Origin: Paraburkholderia ginsengiterrae
GTDB taxonomy: Bacteria > Pseudomonadota > Gammaproteobacteria > Burkholderiales > Burkholderiaceae
Length of the DNA stretch: 64,000 nucleotides
Direction: 5' to 3'
Assembly: GCF_001645125.1 (NCBI RefSeq)
Contig: NZ_LXKA01000320.1
Span: 1 to 64,000 of the forward strand
Shown: positions 42,476 to 51,596 of the stretch, in pieces
Position numbering within the stretch: the stretch's first letter is position 1
Layout of the letters: each line of letters opens with the position of its first letter
The notes under the pieces: generated by a model
What the model was told of the DNA's origin: nothing
The model's database searches: none
What the model saw: the letters and a program-made list of their open reading frames with translations, nothing else
Translations under genes and position numbers: made by a program

Positions 42476-42679
42476 TCAGCCGTGGTAATAGCCGTCGACC
42501 ACGGAGTTTTGCAGCACGCCGTCGACATATACGCCTACGGGATCGCCGTCGGGGGATGTGAGGATCGGACCGCCGCCGTGCCCGCCGGGGAGTTTGATTC
42601 GGCCGCCTTGAATCTCGGCCATCTCTTCGCGATCGAGTTCCGCGAGTTTGTCGAGATCGTGGATGTTCAGTGTGTTCAT
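42476..42679 (-). CDS. Small peptide precursor with double-glycine leader (bacteriocin-like candidate)
   Basis: 67 residues. Residues 1-26 resemble a classic double-glycine leader of the kind cut by C39-peptidase ABC transporters: an Asp/Leu-rich start, 'LAELDREEMAEIQGG' with the hydrophobic positions at -4, -7 and -12 and Gly-Gly at -2/-1. The remaining 41 residues are Gly/Pro/Asp/Val-rich ('GGHGGGPILTSPDGDPVGVY'), with no Cys and with no Lys apart from one near the new N-terminus. A strong 'aaggaga' Shine-Dalgarno lies before the ATG at 42679. No transporter or modification enzyme is nearby, so export would need a distant gene. A small hypothetical with a chance GG motif remains possible. 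Confidence 0.65.
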   Translation of the reverse strand: MNTLNIHDLDKLAELDREEMAEIQGGRIKLPGGHGGGPILTSPDGDPVGVYVDGVLQNSVVDGYYHG

Positions 42680-42893
42680 GATATGTCTCCTTGGGCAGGA
42701 CGGTTGCAGAGGTGTCAAGCGGCCGGTCGCTTGCGTTGCACCTTGCAGATGTCATGCCATGCGGGCTTGGCCCGCATGAAGGCCCGCGCTGCGCGATGCG
42801 CGACAAGGCGAGTTGGGCTGCGGCCGTCATGCGGGCACGGGGTGTTGGCGAGCAACTGACAGGTGGCCTCCCCCCGCACCGATTCAGGCCATT

Positions 42894-44027
42894 TCACATC
42901 TGCACTACGTCAAGCAGGACCTTCTTGCCATCCTTATACGAGAACACCGAAATCGCACCGTGCTTCAGATCGCCTTGCGCCGTGAAGCTCGTCTCGCCAA
43001 TCACGCCCCTGTAGTCCGTCGACGGCATCACCGCGAGCACTTTCGCGGCGTCGGTGGAGTTTGCCCGCTTCATCGCGTCGACGATGATGTACACGGCGTC
43101 GTAGGAAAATGGTGCGTACACCTGCAGCGGCTGGTGAAAGCGCGCTTCGTACTTGCGCGCGAACGCCGCTCCGCCGGGCATCTTTTCGAGCGCCATGCCG
43201 GCCTCCGAACACACGATATTGTCGGCCGCGGGTCCGGCAAGTTTCACGACGTCGGTCGAGCAAACGCCATCGCCACCGAGTATTTTCGCTCGTACGCCTA
43301 ATTGCCGTGCCTGCCTCGCGAACGGACCGCCGGTGGCATCCATGCCGCCATACAGGATCGCATCGGGGTTTTCGCCTTTTATTTTCGTGAGGATGGCGCG
43401 AAAGTCGACTGCCTTGTCATTCGTAGCGTCGCGCGACACCACTGTCATGCCTGACGTTTCTGCCGCTTTCCGGAACTCGTTGGCAAGCCCCTGACCGTAT
43501 GCCGTGGAATCGTCGACGATAGCGACCTTCTTCACACCAAGCGTTTTCGCTGCGTAAGCCGCAAGTGCCGGCCCCTGCTGGGCGTCCGTGGCAACCACCC
43601 GGTATGTCGTCTTGAAGCCTTGCTGCGTGTAAGCCGGGTTCGTTGCGGCCTGCGAGATTTCAACAATGCCGGCATCTTTGTAGATTCGCGATGCGGGAAT
43701 CGACGTACCGGAGTTCAGGTGCCCGACAACGCCGACCGCCTTATCGTCGACCAACTTCTGCGCAACCTGGGTGGCAGTGCGTGGGTCACCTGCATCGTCC
43801 TGAGAATCGACTTGCAGCGTCACCCGCTTTCCTCCGATTAACAGGCCGCTGGAGTTGATCTCTTCGACCGCAAGCCGCGCTCCGTTCTCACTATCCTTGC
43901 CCAGATGGGCTATCCCGCCGGTGAGCGGCGCCACATGCCCAATACGCACGACCTCATCTGCCTGTGCTGCAAATGAAAGAGCCGTGACCGCTGCTGCAAC
44001 CAGGCCGTTCCGGTAACCTTGCTTCAT
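42894..44027 (-). CDS. Branched-chain-amino-acid-type ABC substrate-binding protein (LivK-like)
   Basis: 377 residues. A signal peptide ends 'LSFAAQADE' (about 22), followed by a type I periplasmic-binding fold: 'VRIGHVAPLTGGIAHLGKDS', 'ARLAVEEINSSGLLIGGKRV', 'GVVGHLNSGTSIPASRIYKD' and 'VAIVDDSTAYGQGLANEFRK'. Family members deliver branched-chain or other amino acids and amides to LivHMGF permeases, but no permease gene is here. It is the last gene of the acetylpolyamine hydrolase/ornithine cyclodeaminase operon, so an ornithine- or polyamine-derived ligand is inferred. Confidence 0.9.
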   Translation of the reverse strand: MKQGYRNGLVAAAVTALSFAAQADEVVRIGHVAPLTGGIAHLGKDSENGARLAVEEINSSGLLIGGKRVTLQVDSQDDAGDPRTATQVAQKLVDDKAVGVVGHLNSGTSIPASRIYKDAGIVEISQAATNPAYTQQGFKTTYRVVATDAQQGPALAAYAAKTLGVKKVAIVDDSTAYGQGLANEFRKAAETSGMTVVSRDATNDKAVDFRAILTKIKGENPDAILYGGMDATGGPFARQARQLGVRAKILGGDGVCSTDVVKLAGPAADNIVCSEAGMALEKMPGGAAFARKYEARFHQPLQVYAPFSYDAVYIIVDAMKRANSTDAAKVLAVMPSTDYRGVIGETSFTAQGDLKHGAISVFSYKDGKKVLLDVVQM

Positions 44028-44097
44028 TGTGTTGTCTCCTTGATGGGCGCTTGTGAGTACAGGTTTGTGCGCTCGTTTTTGCCTTTGTTTGCCGCTT

Positions 44098-45180
44098 CTA
44101 TTGATGAATGACGGTTTCGTCCCGCACGACCACGGCCCGCCGCACAAGGTCGACATGGCTTACGCCCGCAGCCAGACCGAAGAGATCTTTCGGATCGTGC
44201 GGCGCGGGAATGAGATCGAGCTCGATGCCGATGTCACGTTCGTGCGCGACGGCATGCAGATAGCGCAGCGCCGAAAAATCTTCGAGCGCAAAGCCGACCG
44301 AGTCGAACACCGTCACCTGCGAGGGAAATTCGCGGCCTTTCTGCTCGCCAGACAGCACACGATGAAACTCGACAACAGGAAACTTCGCACTGAGCTGCTG
44401 AATATCGCCCTCGATTCGCGTCTGCGGCTCGTACTCAACGATCACGCGCGCGCGGCGCAATACATCTGCGTGCAGTTCCGTTTTGCCGGGACAATCTCCG
44501 CCGACGGCGTTGATATGCATCCCGTCCTCGATCATGTCCGCCGTCAAAATGGTCGCGTTCGTCTTGTCTGCTGTCACCGTCGTTACGATGTCCGCGCCGC
44601 GCACCGCATCGGCCGCGGAAGCACCGCGAACGACCCGAAGCCCCCTCAGGTGTGCAAGGTTGCGAACGAGCTTGTCGGTTGCCTCAGGGTCGACATCGAA
44701 CACTCGGATCTCGTCGATACCCAGCATGTCGTGAAACGCGATCGCCTGGAATTCGCTCTGTGCGCCGTTGCCGATCAATGCCATGGAGCGCGAGTCCGGT
44801 CGTGCCAGGAAGCGGGCAAAAAGCGCCGATGTCGCTGCGGTTCGAATCGCCGTTGTCAGCGTCATCTCGCTGAGCAGCAACGGATAGCCTGTGTCGACAT
44901 CGGCAAGCACGCCAAAAGCCATCACGGTCAGCAGATCCGCTTTGGTGTTCTTGGGGTGTCCGTTCACATATTTGAACGAGTAAAGCTTGGCGTCGGACGT
45001 CGGCATCAGTTCGATGACGCCGTCGGCCGAGTGGCTTGCGAGCCGCGCCGTTTTCTCGAACGTGTGCCAACGCCGATAGTCCTGCTCGATGTAGCTCGCC
45101 ATCGAATTCAGCACGCGGGTCATGCCAACGTCCTGAACCAGTTTTGAAACATCGTTGACGTCGATATATCGTGTCATCAT
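44098..45180 (-). CDS. Ornithine cyclodeaminase/mu-crystallin family protein
   Basis: 360 residues. The NAD-binding Rossmann part holds 'MALIGNGAQSEFQAIAFHDM', preceded by 'MTLTTAIRTAATSALFARFL'. The substrate loop near residue 75 ('SFKYVNGHPKNTKADLLTV') is typical of ornithine cyclodeaminases, which turn L-ornithine into L-proline and ammonia. Relatives act on other amino acids or imines. The start is a double ATG after 'gaggagcacga'. It lies 58 bp after the aphA-like gene and 70 bp before the binding protein. Confidence 0.88.
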   Translation of the reverse strand: MMTRYIDVNDVSKLVQDVGMTRVLNSMASYIEQDYRRWHTFEKTARLASHSADGVIELMPTSDAKLYSFKYVNGHPKNTKADLLTVMAFGVLADVDTGYPLLLSEMTLTTAIRTAATSALFARFLARPDSRSMALIGNGAQSEFQAIAFHDMLGIDEIRVFDVDPEATDKLVRNLAHLRGLRVVRGASAADAVRGADIVTTVTADKTNATILTADMIEDGMHINAVGGDCPGKTELHADVLRRARVIVEYEPQTRIEGDIQQLSAKFPVVEFHRVLSGEQKGREFPSQVTVFDSVGFALEDFSALRYLHAVAHERDIGIELDLIPAPHDPKDLFGLAAGVSHVDLVRRAVVVRDETVIHQ

Positions 45181-45238
45181 TCGTGCTCCTCTCTTAAAGC
45201 GATTACCGGTTTGCACTGCCATGCGTTGGAAAGACGTG

Positions 45239-46270
45239 TCATGCACGCCCTTCGAAGCCCAGCAGAACGTTGACCGCATTGATCCCGATCTCGTCAACCA
45301 TGTAGCCACCTTCCATCACAAACAGCGTAGGGATGTTGAAACCCGCGATGATCTCCCCGATGCGCAGATAGTCGGGCGTACGCAGAAGGAAGTGACTGAT
45401 GGGATCGTGTTCAAACGTGTCGACACCCAGGGAAATGATCAGCACGTCGGGCGCATGTCCGCCGATCGCTGCGCCGGCACGATGCAGTGCCGCCTCGAAT
45501 GCGTTCATAGCCGTTGCCTTTGGCAGCGGCAAGTTCAGATTGAATCCTGCTCCGGCACCTATGCCCCGCTCGCCGGCGTGCCCCGAGAAATACGGATAGG
45601 AGACGGCTGGATCACCATGAATCGATACGAACAGCACATCGGATCGATCGTAGAAGATGTCCTGTGTGCCGTTTCCATGATGGAAATCGATGTCGAGAAT
45701 TGCCACGCGGCTCGCACCGCGTTTGACGGCGTGTTGCGCGGCGATCGCGGCGTTGTTCAGATAGCAATAGCCACCCATGTATTCGCGCCCGGCATGGTGG
45801 CCAGGCGGACGGCACAGCGCGAACGCGGCGCGCGCGCCATCGCATATGGCATCCATGCCCGTCAGCGCCGCGTTGGCGCTCGAGCACGCCGCATCCCACG
45901 TACCTGAGTTGATCGGTGAGCCGGCGTCCATCGAGAAGAAGCCGAGCTTGCCGTCGATGAACTGCGGCAGCTCCGTGGCCGGCAACCCGCGCACGGGCCA
46001 CACGAGAGGAAGCGCCTGGGATTTGCGGCCCGTAGCGGACCATTCCTTCCACGCGCTCGCCAGGAAATCGATGTACCGCTGGCTATGCGCACCAACGTAA
46101 CTTGAGGGTGCATAGGGCTTCGGGCTAATCACATCGCCCAATGCCGTTGCCTTGACTCGCGCGAGTACCGTCTCGGCGCGCAGAGGCTTCTCGAACGACT
46201 CGGAGATCGCGCCGTCCTTGAGTTCGACGCCATGATGCAGGCTGTGATCGTTGCTGTAGATGGTAAGCAT
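45239..46270 (-). CDS. aphA: Histone-deacetylase-fold acetylpolyamine amidohydrolase
   Basis: 343 residues, the length of bacterial acetylpolyamine amidohydrolases. The active site includes 'FALCRPPGHHAGREYMGGYC' (general-base His pair), 'ILDIDFHHGNGTQDIFY' with two zinc ligands, and 'ISLGVDTFEHDPI' with the third. The enzyme removes acetyl groups from N-acetylputrescine or related amines, feeding ornithine/putrescine breakdown. It heads the operon on the minus strand and is divergent from an Lrp regulator. Confidence 0.9.
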   Translation of the reverse strand: MLTIYSNDHSLHHGVELKDGAISESFEKPLRAETVLARVKATALGDVISPKPYAPSSYVGAHSQRYIDFLASAWKEWSATGRKSQALPLVWPVRGLPATELPQFIDGKLGFFSMDAGSPINSGTWDAACSSANAALTGMDAICDGARAAFALCRPPGHHAGREYMGGYCYLNNAAIAAQHAVKRGASRVAILDIDFHHGNGTQDIFYDRSDVLFVSIHGDPAVSYPYFSGHAGERGIGAGAGFNLNLPLPKATAMNAFEAALHRAGAAIGGHAPDVLIISLGVDTFEHDPISHFLLRTPDYLRIGEIIAGFNIPTLFVMEGGYMVDEIGINAVNVLLGFEGRA

Positions 46271-46358
46271 GGTTGGCTGCGCTATTGAGAGTAGCCAACA
46301 GTCTAGCGACGCATCACTGCAATGATTTTGCTTTCGATTGCATCAAAGCCTACACTAT

Positions 46359-46373
46359 TAGAAATTTCGCCTA
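46359..46373. promoter_or_regulatory. Candidate Lrp-type binding site
   Basis: 'tagaaatttcgccta' has the outer TAG/CTA dyad and a central perfect palindrome 'gaaatttc'. By my count it agrees with 11 of 15 positions of the E. coli Lrp consensus YAGHAWATTWTDCTR. It is 14 bp before the lrp-like ATG at 46387 in the divergent promoter region of the polyamine operon. Confidence 0.4.
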
Positions 46374-46386
46374 CAAATTATCCGCA

Positions 46387-46878
46387 ATGAGCACAAACCG
46401 CCCAAAAGTCGAGATGGATCCCGTCGATCGCTCAATGCTGCGCCTTCTGCAGGAAGACGGCGCGCTGTCGAACGCCGCTCTCGGCGAGCAGCTTTCGCTC
46501 AGCGTGACGCCTTGCTGGCGACGCCGCAAACTCCTGGAAGACCAGGGTGTGATTACGGGGTATCAAGCAAACATCGACCGGCGCGCGATCGGACTCAACC
46601 TGCTTGCCTTCGTGCACGTCAGGTTTCACATCCATTCAGACAAGACGGCTGACAATTTCGAAGCCGTCATTCGCAGTCGCCCCGAGGTTCTTTCGTGTCA
46701 CAAGATCACTGGGGACGCGGACTATATCCTGCAGGTTGTCGCCCACGATCTGGATTCCTACGGTGATTTCGTCGAGCGCGTGCTGAGGAAGCAGGCGGGC
46801 ATCGCTTCGATACAGTCCAGCCTTGCGCTACGTGAAGTGAAGTTTTCGTCACGGTTTCCGATCCCTGACGGAGATTGA
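46387..46878 (+). CDS. Lrp/AsnC family transcriptional regulator
   Basis: 163 residues: winged helix-turn-helix (about 8-60, 'NAALGEQLSLSVTPCWRRRK') and RAM domain ('AFVHVRFHIHSDKTADNFEA', 'GDADYILQVVAHDLDSYGDF'). It is divergent from the acetylpolyamine hydrolase/ornithine cyclodeaminase operon, with 116 bp between, which points to local control by ornithine or a related amino acid. The ATG at 46387 begins at the usual Lrp N-terminus; the open frame before it overlaps the promoter. Confidence 0.9.
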   Translation: MSTNRPKVEMDPVDRSMLRLLQEDGALSNAALGEQLSLSVTPCWRRRKLLEDQGVITGYQANIDRRAIGLNLLAFVHVRFHIHSDKTADNFEAVIRSRPEVLSCHKITGDADYILQVVAHDLDSYGDFVERVLRKQAGIASIQSSLALREVKFSSRFPIPDGD

Positions 46879-47637
<759 letters not shown>

Positions 47638-47688
47638 AAACACTCGGCTGAAGCGGCACAGCGTCTAATAGACCTCCCTCCCGAAAGC

Positions 47689-47949
47689 TCAACCACCCAG
47701 CGGTGAATCCGTCCCCGGCGTGTTTCTACTGGCGCGCAGATAGGCAACACCGGCCGGGCTGAGCGCCACTTCGGCCACACCGCCAGGTAAATGAGTGCGC
47801 GTCAGATAGCCAGACGCGCAGGCGTCCTCCCAGACCGGCAACCGCGGACAGGATGTACGCCACACTTCGATCGCCTCACTATAAGGGCGAGTGCCATGCC
47901 CAATCCACTCCAGCAAATCGAGGATCAGTGGTTCAATAGGATCATGCAT
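47689..47949 (-). CDS. Conserved hypothetical protein, small winged-helix-like
   Basis: 86 residues: 'MHDPIEPLILDLLEWIGHGT', 'VWRTSCPRLPVWEDACASGY' and 'VALSPAGVAYLRASR'. It belongs to a short beta-proteobacterial family found widely in Burkholderia with no known role; the tail pattern resembles a winged-helix end ('LSPAGVAYLRA'). A Shine-Dalgarno 'aggtgag' precedes the ATG at 47949. It stands alone. Confidence 0.65.
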   Translation of the reverse strand: MHDPIEPLILDLLEWIGHGTRPYSEAIEVWRTSCPRLPVWEDACASGYLTRTHLPGGVAEVALSPAGVAYLRASRNTPGTDSPLGG

Positions 47950-48113
47950 GCTCACCTCCGTGCCCCTCACCGCTACCCTTGCCGAACTCTCATCCTGAGC
48001 GCTGCACCGCGAACAGTAAAATGAAATTATTTGAAGAGTGGGTGCATTTTTCTTATGAAAATCGACACCTCCGGTGTGCAGGCGTAGTTGCGGCGATCTG
48101 AAAGGAGACACTC

Positions 48114-49010
48114 ATGAAAACAGGATTCATCGGCCTTGGTGTCATGGGACAGCCCATGGCGCTCAACCTCGCACTCGCGGGCACTCCGCTGGTCGTATGG
48201 AACCGCACACCGGAACGTTGCGCCGCGCTGCGCGACGCAGGCGCGCTGGTTGCAGAATCCGCCAGTGAAGTCTTCCGCCAGGCCCGCATCGTCATCCTTA
48301 TGATCGCGACAGATACGGCGCTCGACAGCGTGCTCTGCCGCCACACCGCGGATTTCGCAGCGAACGTCGCACAGCACATCATTGTGCACATGGGCACGAC
48401 TTCAGCCGACTATTCGCGTGGTCTGGAAGCCGACATCCGCGCGGCAGGGGGACAGTACGTCGAAGCCCCCGTTTCGGGCTCGCGCAAGCCGGCTGAGGCG
48501 GGGCAACTGGTGGCGATGCTGGCTGGCGAGCCCGCAGCCGTCGAAGAGGTACGTCCACTCCTCAAGCCTATGTGCCATGAAACGGTAATCTGCGGAGCAG
48601 TGCCCGCCGGGCTGCTGATGAAGCTGTCCGTCAACACGTTCCTGATCCCAATGGTGACCGCGCTGGCCGAGGCGTCGCATCTGGCGCGACGCTACGGACT
48701 CGACATGAAGCAATTCCAGGCCGTGCTCGACGCGGGACCGATGGCAAGCAACGTATCGCGCGTGAAGGTCGACAAGCTCGTGAACGAAGATTTCACGGTG
48801 CAGGCTTCCATTCACGACGTGCTGAAGAACAACCGGCTCGCGGCCGAAGCGGCGCGCAATGCGCACCTGGCGTCTCCGCTGCTGGATGTCTGCTTTAATC
48901 TGTACACGGAGACGGTCGAGTTAGGTCTCGGTCAAGCCGATATGGCGGCCGTCGTTCGCGCCATCGAGGCACGTACAGAGGCAATTAAAAATATCAGGAA
49001 TGCAGATTGA
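48114..49010 (+). CDS. NAD(P)-dependent beta-hydroxyacid dehydrogenase family (GarR/3-HIBADH-like)
   Basis: 298 residues. The Rossmann N-domain has '[20 protein letters not shown]' and the C-domain is all helical. The substrate motif '[17 protein letters not shown]' and catalytic Lys in '[20 protein letters not shown]' are present. The family includes tartronate-semialdehyde reductase, 3-hydroxyisobutyrate dehydrogenase and glyoxylate/succinic semialdehyde reductases. Without a partner gene the substrate is open. 'aaaggagac' gives a good Shine-Dalgarno. Confidence 0.88.
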   Translation: MKTGFIGLGVMGQPMALNLALAGTPLVVWNRTPERCAALRDAGALVAESASEVFRQARIVILMIATDTALDSVLCRHTADFAANVAQHIIVHMGTTSADYSRGLEADIRAAGGQYVEAPVSGSRKPAEAGQLVAMLAGEPAAVEEVRPLLKPMCHETVICGAVPAGLLMKLSVNTFLIPMVTALAEASHLARRYGLDMKQFQAVLDAGPMASNVSRVKVDKLVNEDFTVQASIHDVLKNNRLAAEAARNAHLASPLLDVCFNLYTETVELGLGQADMAAVVRAIEARTEAIKNIRNAD

Positions 49011-49126
49011 TCTCCGTCGAGGATGGAACGATTCGTGAATGTAGAACCGCTTAGTGACGGCAAGATGGCAGCGGATTCGGCATAAGAACCGCAACCGACA
49101 TCACGAACCGCCAGGCCACTCACGAT

Positions 49127-49984
49127 TCAATGCGTCCGTTGCGAAGCTTCGTCCAGCATTTCCAGATGCCACGCTTCCGTTTCGTCGTCCGCGGGGAACA
49201 TGCATTCGAGGCGCAGTTCCTGCGCCGCGATCGTCTGCGGCGTCCCGACGGTCGCGACCATCGAGAAATATTTCATGACGCGGCCGTCTTTAACGAAGCC
49301 AATCGGGATCACCGGCATCGCATCCGCTGAAGCACCCGCCGCCAACTCACTGCCTGGCGTGAGACTCGCCGGCACGTCCGGATACGCACGTAACGCGTCG
49401 AGCAGCTCGCGTGTCGAGTCGTCGACCACGCGGCCCACCGATTCCCGGTAGACCCGCCGAATCAGACTGTCCGCCACGCCTGGCCAGTCGGCGACGAAAG
49501 GGCGCATGCCGTCGGGATCGAATATCAGATGCAGCATGTTGCGCGGCCCCTCGCGCGCCGCCATGTCAATGAAGCAACTGAAAAAGCGCGGGGCGGCGTC
49601 GTTGGTCATCAGCACGTTCCAGTAGCGGTCGATGACCAGCGCCGGAAAGGGTTCATGCTGCCGCAGCATGCGTCCGAGCGCCCTCGTGACGCTGTGCATC
49701 TCCTGCGCATTCCACGCACCGTCCGCATACATCGGCGCATAGCCCGCGGCCAAGAGCAGCGTGTTGCGCTCGCGCAGCGGAATGTCGAGCGTCTGCGCGA
49801 TATCCATCAGCATCTGCCGGCTCGGCACACTGCGTCCGCTTTCGATAAAGCTGATATGACGCTGCGAAACGCCGGCATTTAACGACAGGTCCAACTGGCT
49901 GACACCTCGCATGTCTCGCCAATGGCGCAACAGCATGCCGAGATCGTTCGGCGGCACTTTCTTCACTGGGTTCGCAGAATTCAT
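49127..49984 (-). CDS. XRE-family regulator with MmyB-like ligand-binding domain
   Basis: 285 residues. The Cro/CI helix-turn-helix is residues 18-75 ('WRDMRGVSQLDLSLNAGVSQ', 'IESGRSVPSRQMLMDIAQTL'). The MmyB-like PAS-related domain (about 105-270) has the signature 'VIDRYWNVLMTND' and 'FPADDETEAWHLEML'. These regulators are found beside small dehydrogenases and esterases and often repress their neighbour. It lies 151 bp after the carboxymuconolactone-decarboxylase-family gene on the same strand. The longer frame upstream is not domain-like. Confidence 0.88.
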   Translation of the reverse strand: MNSANPVKKVPPNDLGMLLRHWRDMRGVSQLDLSLNAGVSQRHISFIESGRSVPSRQMLMDIAQTLDIPLRERNTLLLAAGYAPMYADGAWNAQEMHSVTRALGRMLRQHEPFPALVIDRYWNVLMTNDAAPRFFSCFIDMAAREGPRNMLHLIFDPDGMRPFVADWPGVADSLIRRVYRESVGRVVDDSTRELLDALRAYPDVPASLTPGSELAAGASADAMPVIPIGFVKDGRVMKYFSMVATVGTPQTIAAQELRLECMFPADDETEAWHLEMLDEASQRTH

Positions 49985-50135
49985 CGCTCTCTGATCCGCA
50001 AGTCGATAACAGTCAGTTTGGGGGACCGGCAAGCGTCGAGCACGTTTAGTGCCTCGACGCCAACCGATCCGCCGGACGTCAGCGATCAGCATACTCCTCG
50101 GCGCTGACCGCCTCCTCTTCCTTCTCTCACGAAGC

Positions 50136-50684
50136 TCAGGCTTGCCAGGCGTGAACCTGGAACTGCGCTTCCAGCGGCGGCTGCGTAATGCTGCACACGT
50201 AGTTGGTGATCGTCGACGCCGCCGACACCGCGAGCACTTCAAGCACCTGATCCCGGCGGAACCCGGCTTCGAGAAACTGGCTCACGGCATGGGCATCGAG
50301 ATGTCCGCGCTTCTGAATTGCTGTCTTCGCCAGAATGGAAAGCGCCGCATGCTCTTTGTCCGCAGGCGCGCGGCCCGCGCGAATCGCTTCGACGTCGGCG
50401 GGAGCGAGTCCTGCTTGCAAGCCCAACGCGGTGTGAAACGCCACTGCCCACGTGCATGCATTGGTGACGGCATTCGTTAGCAGCAGCGTCTGGATCTGCG
50501 CTTCCGTGAACGTACCCGAATGCACCTTCTGGAACAGGTTGATGAAGGCGTTGATCAGCACGGGCGATTCAGCCATAGCCCCTGCGATGTTGGGGACAAA
50601 GCCGAAGATTTCCTGAAGCTGCCGCAACACCGGCTTGGATTGTTCGGGGGCGGAGTCAATGGTGTAAACCTGAAACGTCGACAT
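50136..50684 (-). CDS. Carboxymuconolactone decarboxylase (AhpD-like) family protein
   Basis: 182 residues, all-helical AhpD fold: 'VLRQLQEIFGFVPNIAGAM', 'FTEAQIQTLLLTNAVTNACT' and 'LDAHAVSQFLEAGFRRDQVL'. The motif normally written C-x2-C-x3-H reads C-T-W-A-V-A-F-H here, so the first Cys and the His are kept but the second Cys is Ala. Thiol peroxidase activity of the AhpD kind is therefore unlikely. It is the upstream partner of an XRE/MmyB regulator, a combination seen for stress-responsive dehydrogenase-like proteins. Confidence 0.85.
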   Translation of the reverse strand: MSTFQVYTIDSAPEQSKPVLRQLQEIFGFVPNIAGAMAESPVLINAFINLFQKVHSGTFTEAQIQTLLLTNAVTNACTWAVAFHTALGLQAGLAPADVEAIRAGRAPADKEHAALSILAKTAIQKRGHLDAHAVSQFLEAGFRRDQVLEVLAVSAASTITNYVCSITQPPLEAQFQVHAWQA

Positions 50685-50967
50685 GATGAAGTCCTCAGTG
50701 GTGAACGCAGCTCGGGATGAACCGCGCGACAACCGAAGATTAGGCGTGGGGGTGCGGCCCGCCAATTACCTCACATGTAATAGAGCTGGTGCGACCGAGC
50801 GTGCGGAAGTGGCAGCCGCAGATGCGCCACCCGTGAAGTGCCCATAGGGAACGACCGCCAAATATAAAGCGCGGCCGCGACACAGACGGTGGCGATTGCC
50901 TGACAATAGAGGCCGCGACGGATTAGCCAGACACGCCGCCCCCTATTCGAGCCCGGAGACCACGCCC

Positions 50968-51564
50968 ATGAACAAGCGTCAATTCCTGACCAGCGCCGCA
51001 CTGCTGAGCGCCGCTGCCGCGCCCGCATTCGGCAGCAAGCCCAAGCGTCACGAAGCCTGCGCTGCCTCCCCCGTCGTTCTGACCATCACCGGCGCGATCA
51101 AGCGGCACAATCGCGGCGCGCTCGATCCGGCATTCGATCAGTTGCTCGCGAAGCACCAGGTGAAGTTCTCCGAGGCATATGGCGTCGATTTTCCGATGCT
51201 TGCCGGCATGCCCGCCGTGACGATCAAGCCCACCACCGAATACGATTCCCGCCAGCACACCTTGAGCGGCCCATTGCTGACGGACGTGCTCGAACACGTC
51301 GGCGCGCCAACCGCGGGCAGCACGCAAATCGTGATGCACGCGGTGGACGGCTACGCCATCATGACCACGCTCGACAAAGTGCGCGCGTATCGCTTCATCG
51401 TGGCGACGCAAATGGATGGCAAGCCGATGCCGCTCGGCGGCGTGGGTCCGCTATGGGCCACGTATGACGCGGACAATATCCCCGAACTCTCAAACAAGCC
51501 GCTCAAAGACCGCTTCGAGTTGTCCCCCTGGGGCCTGTATCACCTGCAGGTGACCGAAGCATGA
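50968..51564 (+). CDS. Exported molybdopterin-oxidoreductase-fold protein lacking the Moco cysteine
   Basis: 198 residues. A signal peptide ends near residue 22 ('AAAAPAFGSKPK'). The mature part has the sulfite-oxidase-like fold of small periplasmic proteins ('VVLTITGAIKRHN', 'GPLLTDVLEHVGAP', 'MPLGGVGPLWATYD'). The only cysteine of the mature chain is near the N-terminus ('HEACAAS'); no Cys occurs in the position that would bind molybdenum. It may bind no cofactor. 'gagcccggaga' supplies the ribosome site. It is followed by the convergent LysR gene at 51597. Confidence 0.78.
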   Translation: MNKRQFLTSAALLSAAAAPAFGSKPKRHEACAASPVVLTITGAIKRHNRGALDPAFDQLLAKHQVKFSEAYGVDFPMLAGMPAVTIKPTTEYDSRQHTLSGPLLTDVLEHVGAPTAGSTQIVMHAVDGYAIMTTLDKVRAYRFIVATQMDGKPMPLGGVGPLWATYDADNIPELSNKPLKDRFELSPWGLYHLQVTEA

Positions 51565-51596
51565 GCGAGGCATGAGCGCGCGCCGCCGGCCGCGGC

